NCBI RefSeq assembly: GCF_035712445.1
Contig: NZ_DASTAT010000002.1
Coordinates: forward strand, 31,530 to 95,529
DNA from: Oligoflexus sp.
Lineage (GTDB): Bacteria; Bdellovibrionota_B; Oligoflexia; Oligoflexales; Oligoflexaceae
Length of the DNA: 64,000 nt
Reading direction: 5' to 3'
The notes under the pieces were generated by a model that ran no database searches, was not told the origin of the DNA, and worked only from the letters and a program-made list of their open reading frames with translations. The translations under genes and the position numbers were made by a program. Every line of letters begins with the position of its first letter. The first letter of the stretch is position 1. Shown here one piece after another: positions 52,279 through 60,668 of the stretch.

Positions 52279-53955
52279 GTGAAGAAAAAAAACAAAGTTG
52301 TGCATCCTGAAGCGAACTACGAAAGTCTTTTGCGTATCTTCACGGTTCCCGAGAGCGAGAACAGTACGCTCGGAAGGATCGAAAAGCAGATTTCCGAAAA
52401 CCTCGTCGACTTTTTCAAAGAGCACATCGTTTCGCGCGTGATCGCCCCCAATGAGCTGGAGCGGAATTTTCTGGATTCACAGATTCCCGAAGAGCCTACC
52501 TTCGTGTCGGAACAGGCTGATTTCCTGCTGAAGAACGTGGTCGCCGAATCCGTGCACGTGGCCTCGCCGCGTTTCATCGGACACATGACCTCGGCGCTGC
52601 CTTATTTCATGCTGCCGCTGTCGAAGATGATGATCGCTCTGAATCAGAACCTCGTGAAGATCGAGACCTCCAAGGCCTTCACGCCTTTGGAGCGCCAGGT
52701 CCTCGGCATGCTGCACCGGCTCATTTATAATCGCAATCAATCGTTCTACGACGAGCATATCCAATACTCAGGCAGTGCCCTGGGCGCCTTCTGCTCCGAT
52801 GGAACCATCGCCAACCTCACCGCGCTTTGGGTGGCGATCAATCGTCTGTTCCGTCCTCAGCAGGATTTCGCCGGCATCGGTGATGAAGGGCTCTTTGCTG
52901 CCATGCAGCATTACGGGTATAACGGGGCCGCGATCCTGGTGTCCCGCCGTGGGCATTATTCCTTGAAAAAAGCGGCCAACCTTCTGGGCATCGGTCGACG
53001 CAACCTGCTTTCGATTCCGACGGACTCGAACAATAAGATCATCATCCCCGAGCTTTTGGAAACGATCCAGCGCTGCAAAAAACAGCGCATCGCGATCGTG
53101 GCTGTGGTCGGCATCGCCGGCACAACCGAAACCGGCAGCGTGGATCCCCTGGATGAGCTGGCTGATGTCTGTGAAGCTCATGATATTCATTTTCATGTGG
53201 ATGCCGCCTGGGGTGGACCGACGCTTTTCTCGAAGAAGTACAAGCATCTTCTGAAGGGAATCGAGCGGGCCGATTCGGTCACCTTTGATGCGCATAAGCA
53301 GCTTTATGTGCCAATGGGCGCAGGCATGGCTCTTTTCAAAGATCACAAGTCGCTGACGCTGGTGGCCCACTACGCGGAATACATCATTCGCAAAGGCTCG
53401 CGCGATTTGGGTCGCATGACGATCGAAGGTTCGCGTCCGGGCATGGCCATGCTGGTGCATTCGGGTCTTCGCATCATGGGTCGCAAGGGTTATGAACTCC
53501 TGATCGATGGCGGCATTGAAAAGGCCCGCACCTTCGCGGAAATGATCAAGGCCACCGAAGATTTTGAATTGATCTCGGAACCGGAGCTTAATCTTCTGAC
53601 CTATCGCTTCGTACCGGCTGATGTGCGGCGCTTCATGGCGACCTGTTCCAAAGAGGAACTCTTCAATATCAACGCCCACCTGAATCGCTTGACTATTACC
53701 ATTCAGAAAGAGCAGCGGGATCGCGGCGCCTCCTTCGTTTCGCGGACCGCGCTGGAACCAGCCCTTTACCACGGCCAGCTTATTAACGTCTTCCGGGTAG
53801 TTCTGGCCAACCCCTTGACACAGGTCCAGCATTTGGAGGAAATTCTCGTCGAACAGCGCGAGATTGCCCGCCGCCTGTTATCGGGTGAATTGGCTATGGA
53901 TTATTCAGAGCAGGATGAAGGTGAGCCCCGCAAGCTTGTGACGCAAGGCTCCTGA
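52279..53955 (+). CDS. panP: PLP-dependent aspartate 1-decarboxylase, PanP-type
   Basis: A 558-residue group II PLP decarboxylase, starting at GTG 52279. The PLP Lys is in TFDAHKQLYVPMG, the pyridine-binding Asp in FHVDAAWGG, and the Gly/Thr stretch IAGTTETGSVDPLDELAD is intact. Length and the SGSALGAFCSDGTIAN pattern match the PanP group, which makes beta-alanine from aspartate in bacteria that lack PanD, feeding pantothenate and CoA. A glutamate decarboxylase function is the alternative. The type III pantothenate kinase domain at 34197 fits the same pathway. Confidence 0.87.
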   Translation: MKKKNKVVHPEANYESLLRIFTVPESENSTLGRIEKQISENLVDFFKEHIVSRVIAPNELERNFLDSQIPEEPTFVSEQADFLLKNVVAESVHVASPRFIGHMTSALPYFMLPLSKMMIALNQNLVKIETSKAFTPLERQVLGMLHRLIYNRNQSFYDEHIQYSGSALGAFCSDGTIANLTALWVAINRLFRPQQDFAGIGDEGLFAAMQHYGYNGAAILVSRRGHYSLKKAANLLGIGRRNLLSIPTDSNNKIIIPELLETIQRCKKQRIAIVAVVGIAGTTETGSVDPLDELADVCEAHDIHFHVDAAWGGPTLFSKKYKHLLKGIERADSVTFDAHKQLYVPMGAGMALFKDHKSLTLVAHYAEYIIRKGSRDLGRMTIEGSRPGMAMLVHSGLRIMGRKGYELLIDGGIEKARTFAEMIKATEDFELISEPELNLLTYRFVPADVRRFMATCSKEELFNINAHLNRLTITIQKEQRDRGASFVSRTALEPALYHGQLINVFRVVLANPLTQVQHLEEILVEQREIARRLLSGELAMDYSEQDEGEPRKLVTQGS

Positions 53956-54066
53956 TCAGGGACTTTGACCAAACTTTGCGGAAGGGATGGACTTCATGAC
54001 CCAACTGTCAGTTTTCCCGGTAAATGGACCTTGATGTTTTACCGTTAAGCTGTATGGTCGGATTCA

Positions 54067-54468
54067 ATGGAGTACCCAATTTTCATGGAACGAAGCAAAG
54101 CCCTTCTTTTGATAGCAGACGATGAAGAGATGAATAAAATCATCCTCGCCCGTCGCCTGCGTAAGGAAGGATTTGTCACCATTGACGTTGCCGACGGCTC
54201 CCAGGCGGTCGACAAGATGCGGGAATTAGCTCAAAATGGCCGCCCCGATCTTGTCCTCATGGATATCAATATGCCCGTCATGGATGGCATCGAAGCCACC
54301 CGGATTCTGAAAGCCGAGTTTGCCGATCTGCCCATCATCGCCGTCACGGCCTGTATGGTTCCTTCCACTGATTACACGCATTATGGCTTCACGGAACTCT
54401 GCACCAAGCCCATCGACTTCAATGAACTCATCGCGAAAATCGACAAGCATCTCAACCGAAAATCCTAG
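54067..54468 (+). CDS. Single-domain response regulator
   Basis: A 133-residue receiver-only protein. The acidic pair is in LIADDEEMNK, the phospho-Asp in LVLMDINMPVMDG, the Thr in AVTACM and the Lys in CTKPIDF. The start could be ATG 54067 or 54085; neither has a strong SD. With no output domain, it would relay phosphate or bind a partner, as CheY and Spo0F do. It starts 14 bases before the DDAH-like gene ends its own SD, so the two form a likely operon, although a functional link is not evident. Confidence 0.85.
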   Translation: MEYPIFMERSKALLLIADDEEMNKIILARRLRKEGFVTIDVADGSQAVDKMRELAQNGRPDLVLMDINMPVMDGIEATRILKAEFADLPIIAVTACMVPSTDYTHYGFTELCTKPIDFNELIAKIDKHLNRKS

Positions 54469-54482
54469 GAGATTCATCTTCC

Positions 54483-55286
54483 ATGTCATACCAAAGGCGC
54501 TATGCATTGGTTCGACCACTGCCTCGATCTTTTTCCGCCGCATTGCAGCAAACACCTGTACCTATCAACGTCGACCTTGCCCATGCTCAGCACGAACGCT
54601 ATACGGAAGTGCTGCGGGGCCTTGTCGGACAGCTGATCGTGGTGCCGGTGGATGAACACTATCCCGACTGCTGCTTTATCGAAGATACAGCCATCCTGGT
54701 GAATTCGGTGGCCGTGATCGCGCGCATTGGAGCGGACAGCCGCCGGGGTGAGAGTTCGGCTGTTTATTCCGTTCTGCATAAGCTGCAGCAGATCGAGCCT
54801 TCCCTGCGCCTGCATCGCTTGACCGAACCGGCGACGCTCGATGGTGGGGATGTGCTGCAGATGGGGGGAAAGATTTTCGTCGGGCTTTCCAAGCGCACCA
54901 ATCAGGACGCCGTCCTGCAGCTCGAAGCCCTATTTCCAGGCCGCGTGGTGGCCTTGCCTGTGGCGGCAGGCCTGCACTTGAAATCCGTGCTCTCGGCCTT
55001 GGATGACCATACGCTCCTGGTTGAAGATGCACCTCCGGCTCGCGCCATGGCCGAACCGATCCTCGCGGCCCTTCCTGATGCCGAGGCGATCTATCTGCCG
55101 GACGCCGTGGCCGCCAACGTCGTCCGAGTGGGCGGCACCGTTCTGATCCAGGATGGATTTCCTGAGAGCGAAACCATCCTTCTGCGTGCGGCTGCACAGC
55201 GGCAGCTGGAGGTTGCGAAGCTTGATATGAGTGAGCTGATCAAAGCGGATGGAGCTTTGACCTGCTGCAGTTTGCTTCTGGAGTAA
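54483..55286 (+). CDS. Dimethylarginine dimethylaminohydrolase-like enzyme
   Basis: A 267-residue member of the amidinotransferase/DDAH fold, made of five-fold repeated beta-beta-alpha-beta units. The catalytic set is visible: the acidic pair in FIEDTA, His in GLHLKS and the nucleophile Cys in ALTCCS near the end. DDAH converts methylated arginine to citrulline and methylamine. Bacterial homologues may act on arginine or agmatine derivatives instead. It starts 14 bases after the receiver gene with AGGAG upstream and ends four bases from a convergent gene. Confidence 0.85.
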   Translation: MSYQRRYALVRPLPRSFSAALQQTPVPINVDLAHAQHERYTEVLRGLVGQLIVVPVDEHYPDCCFIEDTAILVNSVAVIARIGADSRRGESSAVYSVLHKLQQIEPSLRLHRLTEPATLDGGDVLQMGGKIFVGLSKRTNQDAVLQLEALFPGRVVALPVAAGLHLKSVLSALDDHTLLVEDAPPARAMAEPILAALPDAEAIYLPDAVAANVVRVGGTVLIQDGFPESETILLRAAAQRQLEVAKLDMSELIKADGALTCCSLLLE

Positions 55287-55290
55287 GCTT

Positions 55291-55794
55291 TCAAAATTCC
55301 GGCTGACGGAACTGGCAAGTCTGCGGCAAAGCCAAGGGGCATAAAGCTTCCACGCCCCTTGCAATCTGGATATAAACATTTCGAATATGCGGATAGTTTT
55401 GCAAAAGCGCGAGGCTTTGCAATTCCACCAACTCTTCACTCTCGATCATGATGCTCGTATTCCTTGGGTCGCGCAGCCAAACTTCAGCATCCTCACAGCT
55501 CGTCTGATGCACCGCGGCCAGCATCGCTTTCACAGTGAGCGCCTGTGCGAACGTCAATTGGTCTCTGGCCATACAAAGACTATAAAATGCGCCTTTTTCA
55601 AGTGGAGTCGCAGGATCGGGAAGCGGTGAAGGTGTCGGGACGCCTGGCCTGGGCGCTGGCTTTTGGTTGACGGAAATGCCGGCCACAGCGCCATTGGACT
55701 TCTTACCTTTCGCAAAGAAGCGATCATCATCTTCTTTGGTCGTGCGGCAGCTGAGAAGCAGAAGGCCCGTGAGTAAGCTTACTATAAAACGCAT
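55291..55794 (-). CDS. Lipoprotein of unknown function
   Basis: A 167-residue lipoprotein. ATG 55794 has AGAGG ahead; the frame is open to 55833. The lipobox is LLSC. The mature start runs CRTTKEDDDRFFAKGKK, then a Pro-rich linker (residues 45-70) and a helical C-terminal half with six Cys (FYSLCMARDQ, QTSCEDAEVWLR, EALCPLALPQTC). I recognise no family. Pairing of the Cys in the periplasm is likely. Confidence 0.7.
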   Translation of the reverse strand: MRFIVSLLTGLLLLSCRTTKEDDDRFFAKGKKSNGAVAGISVNQKPAPRPGVPTPSPLPDPATPLEKGAFYSLCMARDQLTFAQALTVKAMLAAVHQTSCEDAEVWLRDPRNTSIMIESEELVELQSLALLQNYPHIRNVYIQIARGVEALCPLALPQTCQFRQPEF

Positions 55795-55962
55795 GATGCA
55801 ACCTCTTTGATAAACGAAAATCATAGCTATCAATATATCTGGACGGTCAGTCAGTGTCTCGTCCCGAACTTCGTGTGAAGTTTATTTTTTTCCTGCCGAC
55901 ATCTGCCATCATGAAAATAAAAGCTGCATAATAGTTGAAAAGCAATAGAGGGAGTTTTTGAT

Positions 55963-56379
55963 ATGCTGCTGCTCATGAAGCGGACCTGCCGCTTCTGTCT
56001 GCTTGGGATGCTCTTATGCGCGAATCAGGTCCATGCAGCCCAATGGGGCGTTATCGCATCGACCTATGATACCCTGCGCGAATTTTCTGTCGTTGGAGAT
56101 GGGACCCTGACGGAAACCTTACAGGAGGCGATCCAGATCTGTCGTAAAAAGCGCCCAGGTCAGGACTGTTTTGCGGTTGCGGCCGTGCAGGACGGTTGCC
56201 TTGCGTGGGCTGTGGATCGGCGTGGGCACTATGGTTGGGCCCAGTTGAAGGGCTCGCGCCTGAACACGGAAGCCATGGCCACCATGGAACGCAAAGCTGT
56301 GGAACAATGCCTTCAGGATCCAGAGTCCGGCCGCTGCCGCGTTGTGAAAACGATCTGCACCGACGACCCCGTTCTATAA
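55963..56379 (+). CDS. Secreted Cys-rich protein, DUF4189-like
   Basis: A 138-residue protein with a signal peptide (about residues 1-24) and a mature domain of about 110 residues. The pattern AIQICRKKRPGQDCFAVAAVQDGCLAWAVD, with a closing Cys pair, is that of the DUF4189 group of small secreted proteins. Function unknown. GGGAG lies eight bases ahead of the start. The stop overlaps the convergent lyase gene by six bases. Confidence 0.65.
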   Translation: MLLLMKRTCRFCLLGMLLCANQVHAAQWGVIASTYDTLREFSVVGDGTLTETLQEAIQICRKKRPGQDCFAVAAVQDGCLAWAVDRRGHYGWAQLKGSRLNTEAMATMERKAVEQCLQDPESGRCRVVKTICTDDPVL

Positions 56380-57531
56380 GCCGCTTCGAAACTTCCCGGA
56401 AAACACCCGCAGAGTTTCCTGTATATCTTCCCGATTGTTGTGTGCGTGCGGCGACAGGCGCAGACCCGGCCCGCGCCGCGCGTGACTGATCTTGTTTTTC
56501 TTCAGCGCTTGACTCATCGACTCGATATCCGCCAGCGGGGTGGCTGCACCGGCCGTGACATTCAGCATCGGCGTCACAACCTTGGGACCATTGGGGCGTG
56601 CGACCCGGTAGCCGAGTTCGTCGAGGCCATCGGCCAGCATCTGACCAAGATCGAGGCTTCTCTGCAGAAGTCGCTGCGTTCCGAGAGTTTGGATGAGTCG
56701 CGCGGATGTGCCGAGCGCAAGGATTTCCAAAACCGATCGTGAACCGGATTCGAATCGCGTCGCATCCTGCTTCGGAACGCAGACCATGCTGGTCGGATCA
56801 TCGCAGGTCCCAAAGGTTTGCGCGCCGACGTTATGCGGCCTTAATGTTTGCACCCTCTCGGGCCTGATGCAGAGGTAGCCTGCGCCGACGGGTGAGGTCA
56901 TCCACTTGTGCGACCCACCGACCAACGCATCAATGCCCGAGTTCTTGAAGGAAAAAGGTCGATTGCCGATGGCCTGGATGCCGTCGACGACGATCCAAAG
57001 ATCGCGGTCTTTCTTTAATTCCACCAAAGGGGCGAGGTCGGTCAGAGCGCCGGTTTGAAACTGCACCCAGGACACAGCGATCACGCGCGTGCGATCCGTG
57101 ACCAGGGCCAGAAGTTTCTCAACAGGCGTGGCAAGGTCAGGGCCCGATTCCGCCAGCACGAGCCGCGCTCCACTGCGTCGGCAGGCCTCCTGCCAGGGAT
57201 AAAGATGGGATCCATACTCCTGATCCCACATGAGGACTTCCTGGTCGGCCTTGAGATCCATCTGAAAGGCGAGCTGACTCACCGCATGGGATGTGCAGGA
57301 AAAAAACGCGACGGATCCTGTCTCGGCATCCAGAAAAAGGGCCATATCATGCCGCGCTTCCTCGATCGCTTCCATGTAAGCGTCATTGCAGAACATGCCC
57401 TCGCGGCGATAGCGTTCCACCCAGTGATGAACGATGGCTTCGGCCTTGATATTGATCGGCGAAAGGCCCGCGTTGTTCAGATGAATCAGTCCGGGCTTGC
57501 TGGCGAAGTAGGTGCGAAAGTCCTTGTCCAT
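56374..57531 (-). CDS. Class V PLP enzyme, candidate C-S lyase (OvoB/EgtE-like)
   Basis: A 385-residue class V aminotransferase-fold enzyme. The PLP Lys209 is in GGSHKWMTSP and Asp183 in WIVVDGIQAIGN. The fold is that of cysteine desulphurases, kynureninase and the ergothioneine lyase EgtE. OvoB and EgtE use PLP to split the C-S bond of the sulfoxide made by OvoA or EgtB. The assignment rests on context: it is 20 bases downstream of the OvoA-like gene with AAAGGA eight bases before the start, so it shares its mRNA. On sequence alone, isopenicillin-epimerase-like or desulphurase roles are also open. Confidence 0.78.
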   Translation of the reverse strand: MDKDFRTYFASKPGLIHLNNAGLSPINIKAEAIVHHWVERYRREGMFCNDAYMEAIEEARHDMALFLDAETGSVAFFSCTSHAVSQLAFQMDLKADQEVLMWDQEYGSHLYPWQEACRRSGARLVLAESGPDLATPVEKLLALVTDRTRVIAVSWVQFQTGALTDLAPLVELKKDRDLWIVVDGIQAIGNRPFSFKNSGIDALVGGSHKWMTSPVGAGYLCIRPERVQTLRPHNVGAQTFGTCDDPTSMVCVPKQDATRFESGSRSVLEILALGTSARLIQTLGTQRLLQRSLDLGQMLADGLDELGYRVARPNGPKVVTPMLNVTAGAATPLADIESMSQALKKNKISHARRGPGLRLSPHAHNNREDIQETLRVFSGKFRSGL

Positions 57532-57551
57532 TGCGTTCGTCCTTTTATCCG

Positions 57552-60539
57552 TCAGATCCTCGTGAGTGAAAGCCGAATGTGCTCCATCAGATCCTGAATG
57601 GTTTGGCCTTTGGTGCGAAAACCCAGGATGCAGACACGAATCTGCAGCCTGTTTTCAAAGCGGCAAGCGGTCAGATAAAAACGCTGACTGCGATTGATGT
57701 CCAAAAGGAGAGCCGCGGTTTTTTTATCATCGCGGTCCTCACGCACACGGAAGGCCAGAAGCGAAAGGTCCGGCTCGGCGGTTAATTCGAGCTTGGGTTC
57801 CGCCTGAATCCATCCTGCGAGCTGGCGCGCGATCTGCCATTTTTCAGAAAGCTCGCGCCGATAATTTTCCAGGCCGAAGGTTTTCAGGGAAAGCCAAAGA
57901 CGCAGACCGCGGAAGTCGCGGGACAGCTCGGGGGACATATCACTGTAGTTCGGCTGTTCAGTATCCGGAGCTTGCATATAAGAAGATTCGAAACCCCGCG
58001 GCCACTTCAGACTCGAGGCGTCGCGCATTAAAAGAACGCCTGTTCCGTAGGGCATATAAAGGGATTTATGGGGATCGAGGGAAAGCGAGTCAGCGCGTTC
58101 GATTCCGTTCAGGACCTTGCATTCCGGCACCAGGCGGAAGAATCCGCCGTAGGCGGCGTCCACATGATACCAGAGCTTTTCCTGCTGCGCGATCGTCGCG
58201 AGTTCATCCAGCGGATCCACCCGACCCGTGTTGGTCGTTCCTGCTGTTGCGAAAAGGAGAACGGGATGAAGACCCTGCTTTTTATCCGTTTGGATGCGCT
58301 GCTTCACGAGTGCGGGTGAAAGTCTTCCGTCCTCGGTCGGCAGTACGCAGGTTTCCTCAGGCGCGAATCCTGCTGCGAACAGCGCCTTGCCGATGCAATG
58401 ATGGGCCTGATCGGAAACGTAGACCCGCCGTTGACCGAAGGGAGCCGGTCGCGACTGCCGCGCGGCAATCACCGCGGAAAAAATCGCCAGGGATGATCCT
58501 GTGGTGATCCAGCCGCCGCCTGTTTCAGGGAAGTTCATCATGGACAGGAGCCAACGAATCACCTGCTGCTCCAGCTGCACAGCTGTCGGCGCGTTGGTAT
58601 AGGTTCCGGTGTAGGGATTCAAAAGCATGGCCAAGGCCTGGCCGATCGCCGCGACGGGCTGAGCGGCACCAGCAACATAAGCCATGTAACCCGGATGCCC
58701 GACCCTTTCATCGTGCTGGCTGAGGTTCTGCACGAGACTTTGCAGCAGCTGATTCAAATCCTCGCCCTTTTCAGGAGGCTGCGCGTCGTCAAAGATTTTT
58801 TGCGTGGGCAAGGAAGGCGCAGGAGCCCGCTCGTTAAAATGATCCCAGAAAGGCCGCAGCGCTTCAGTCATCATCTGAAAGCCATGGACCAGGGCTTCGC
58901 TGGACCATTCAAAACCCTGCGGCAAACTCCGTTCCCTGGTAATGGTCTGCACAGCGCCATCATTGTCGCTTTGCAAAGGGTCGACGAGGCGGAAACCGGC
59001 ATGCTGGAAAAAATGCGGGCGGAAATGAAAGCGCGCGTGAACGCTGGCTTCGTCCCCGACGCTGATAAAACTGCCGCCGGCTATCATCTGATGGCGTCCA
59101 TCAAAGCAGGGCGTACTGAAATCATCGTAGTAAGGGTGAACCTTGAAACCGGAAAGCGGATGAAAGTGATCTTCCAGCCACTGCCAGACATTTCCAAACA
59201 CATCGGCGAAGTCAGCGTCCCTGGCCACTGGACCTTCGCTGCCGAACTGCAGATGATCCAGGGCCGGACCATAGCCGTGGGAACGCAGGCGATAGTGCTC
59301 CGCTTCCGTCAGGAGCCGGCGTGGAACAGCCGAGCCGTCTTTTTCCGTGAGCCAGCTCGCATAGGCCTTCGCTTCATAATGGTTGACGACAACAGGCCAA
59401 TCCCAGGGCATGTGAACCATTTCAAAACAGGTGCGCAGTCCGTATTCGTGCGCGCCCTGAGCCCCGATCGGTATCCAAAACGTTGGCCATTTAATATTGC
59501 GGAAGCTGCGCCAGCGCCATCCGTCTTCCGACCAGTAGCGCGCCTCGCGATAGCCTCCAGCTTTCACGAACTCAAAAAACTCGCCGTTGGTGACCATATG
59601 CTGCTGACACTGAAACGCTGCGACCTCTCGCACATCCTGTCCATATTCATTATCCCAGCCATAGCTCGGGAAATCAGGGGATTTGCCGATCGTGCTGGAG
59701 CCGGCTGCGACGTTTCGCCAGGAATTCACGGGATAATCGCGTCCGGGCTCGGGGGCTCGCCATGGATGTTTACCTGTGGTTTCATAGCGCCGCGCGCTCG
59801 GATGCAGGGGCGCAAAATGCGGGGGACGCTGCACAAGGCGCACAGGTAATTCGCGCATCAGGACCGAGGAGGTTTCGAGGTGAATGCGCTCATGCTCCAT
59901 TCCCATGAACAGAGCCCAAAGCGGCGAGTCCATGGTGATGGGCGCATGGCCGTCGGCAAGTCCGTCATGCGTGGCGATCAGAGTCGCAACAATACGGTAA
60001 ACCTGGCGACGATAGTCCCGGCAGGCGGCGATATCCGGCCATTCCATCTCATTTTTGGAAAGATCGTCCCAGCTCATCTCATCGACGCCGGTTTCAAAAA
60101 TCCTTTCAAAATAGGCATTCGGCGTACTGTCGAGCAGACCCGCCACATGAAGTTTGTTCACGAACAGAACAGCGGGATGCACATAATAGAAAACGAGCGG
60201 ATGCCTGAGACCGTGATAGGGCGGACGATAGAAGGCCTCTTCCTCGGTCAACGCGGCAAAGAGCAGCTCGGTCAGCACCCAACCGTTGTCAAAATAGGCC
60301 TGCACCTCGGAACGCTTGCAGCTCTCAAGGTCGGGAGCCTTCAAGGCTGTGATCCAGCCTTCCGCGGTACGGCCAGGGCAGGCGGCATCCTTGGGGTTGG
60401 GCCCTGTCCACCATGAATCATCGCGCGGAAACGAGGGGGCCCAGCGGCCCAGGTTTCGGCGCCAGTCATCCTCAGGATGTTTATGAACAGCGGGCGACGT
60501 GAGATCGAGATTAGGATTCCGGGTCAGGCTGCTCGACAT
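57552..60539 (-). CDS. OvoA-type sulfoxide synthase fused to a group II PLP decarboxylase
   Basis: A 995-residue fusion. Residues 70-245 form the DinB-like iron domain with RHPLVFYYVH (His121) and HERIHLET (His216, His220), the expected three-His iron site. Residues 255-520 form the FGE-like sulfatase-modifying domain, with FGNVWQWLED and FQHAGFRLVD, as in OvoA, which couples cysteine and O2 to C5 of histidine. In OvoA this is followed by a methyltransferase. Here residues 545-995 are a PLP decarboxylase of the aromatic amino acid type: SDQAHHCIGKA, AGTTNTGRVDPLDEL, YHVDAAYGG (Asp794) and LDPHKSLYMPYG (Lys825). Expected product: a decarboxylated thiohistidine. The SD is GGAG. Confidence 0.92.
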   Translation of the reverse strand: MSSSLTRNPNLDLTSPAVHKHPEDDWRRNLGRWAPSFPRDDSWWTGPNPKDAACPGRTAEGWITALKAPDLESCKRSEVQAYFDNGWVLTELLFAALTEEEAFYRPPYHGLRHPLVFYYVHPAVLFVNKLHVAGLLDSTPNAYFERIFETGVDEMSWDDLSKNEMEWPDIAACRDYRRQVYRIVATLIATHDGLADGHAPITMDSPLWALFMGMEHERIHLETSSVLMRELPVRLVQRPPHFAPLHPSARRYETTGKHPWRAPEPGRDYPVNSWRNVAAGSSTIGKSPDFPSYGWDNEYGQDVREVAAFQCQQHMVTNGEFFEFVKAGGYREARYWSEDGWRWRSFRNIKWPTFWIPIGAQGAHEYGLRTCFEMVHMPWDWPVVVNHYEAKAYASWLTEKDGSAVPRRLLTEAEHYRLRSHGYGPALDHLQFGSEGPVARDADFADVFGNVWQWLEDHFHPLSGFKVHPYYDDFSTPCFDGRHQMIAGGSFISVGDEASVHARFHFRPHFFQHAGFRLVDPLQSDNDGAVQTITRERSLPQGFEWSSEALVHGFQMMTEALRPFWDHFNERAPAPSLPTQKIFDDAQPPEKGEDLNQLLQSLVQNLSQHDERVGHPGYMAYVAGAAQPVAAIGQALAMLLNPYTGTYTNAPTAVQLEQQVIRWLLSMMNFPETGGGWITTGSSLAIFSAVIAARQSRPAPFGQRRVYVSDQAHHCIGKALFAAGFAPEETCVLPTEDGRLSPALVKQRIQTDKKQGLHPVLLFATAGTTNTGRVDPLDELATIAQQEKLWYHVDAAYGGFFRLVPECKVLNGIERADSLSLDPHKSLYMPYGTGVLLMRDASSLKWPRGFESSYMQAPDTEQPNYSDMSPELSRDFRGLRLWLSLKTFGLENYRRELSEKWQIARQLAGWIQAEPKLELTAEPDLSLLAFRVREDRDDKKTAALLLDINRSQRFYLTACRFENRLQIRVCILGFRTKGQTIQDLMEHIRLSLTRI

Positions 60540-60668
60540 TATTAGGCTCCACGGCTGGTTTTCACCCAGACCAGTCTTTCACAAAGTCCCGGCTCTGAAA
60601 AGCCTGGGATCGTTCTGGGCTTTATGCTAGATGAGAAAGCTTAAGATTCTCTGAAGGAGACATAAATC

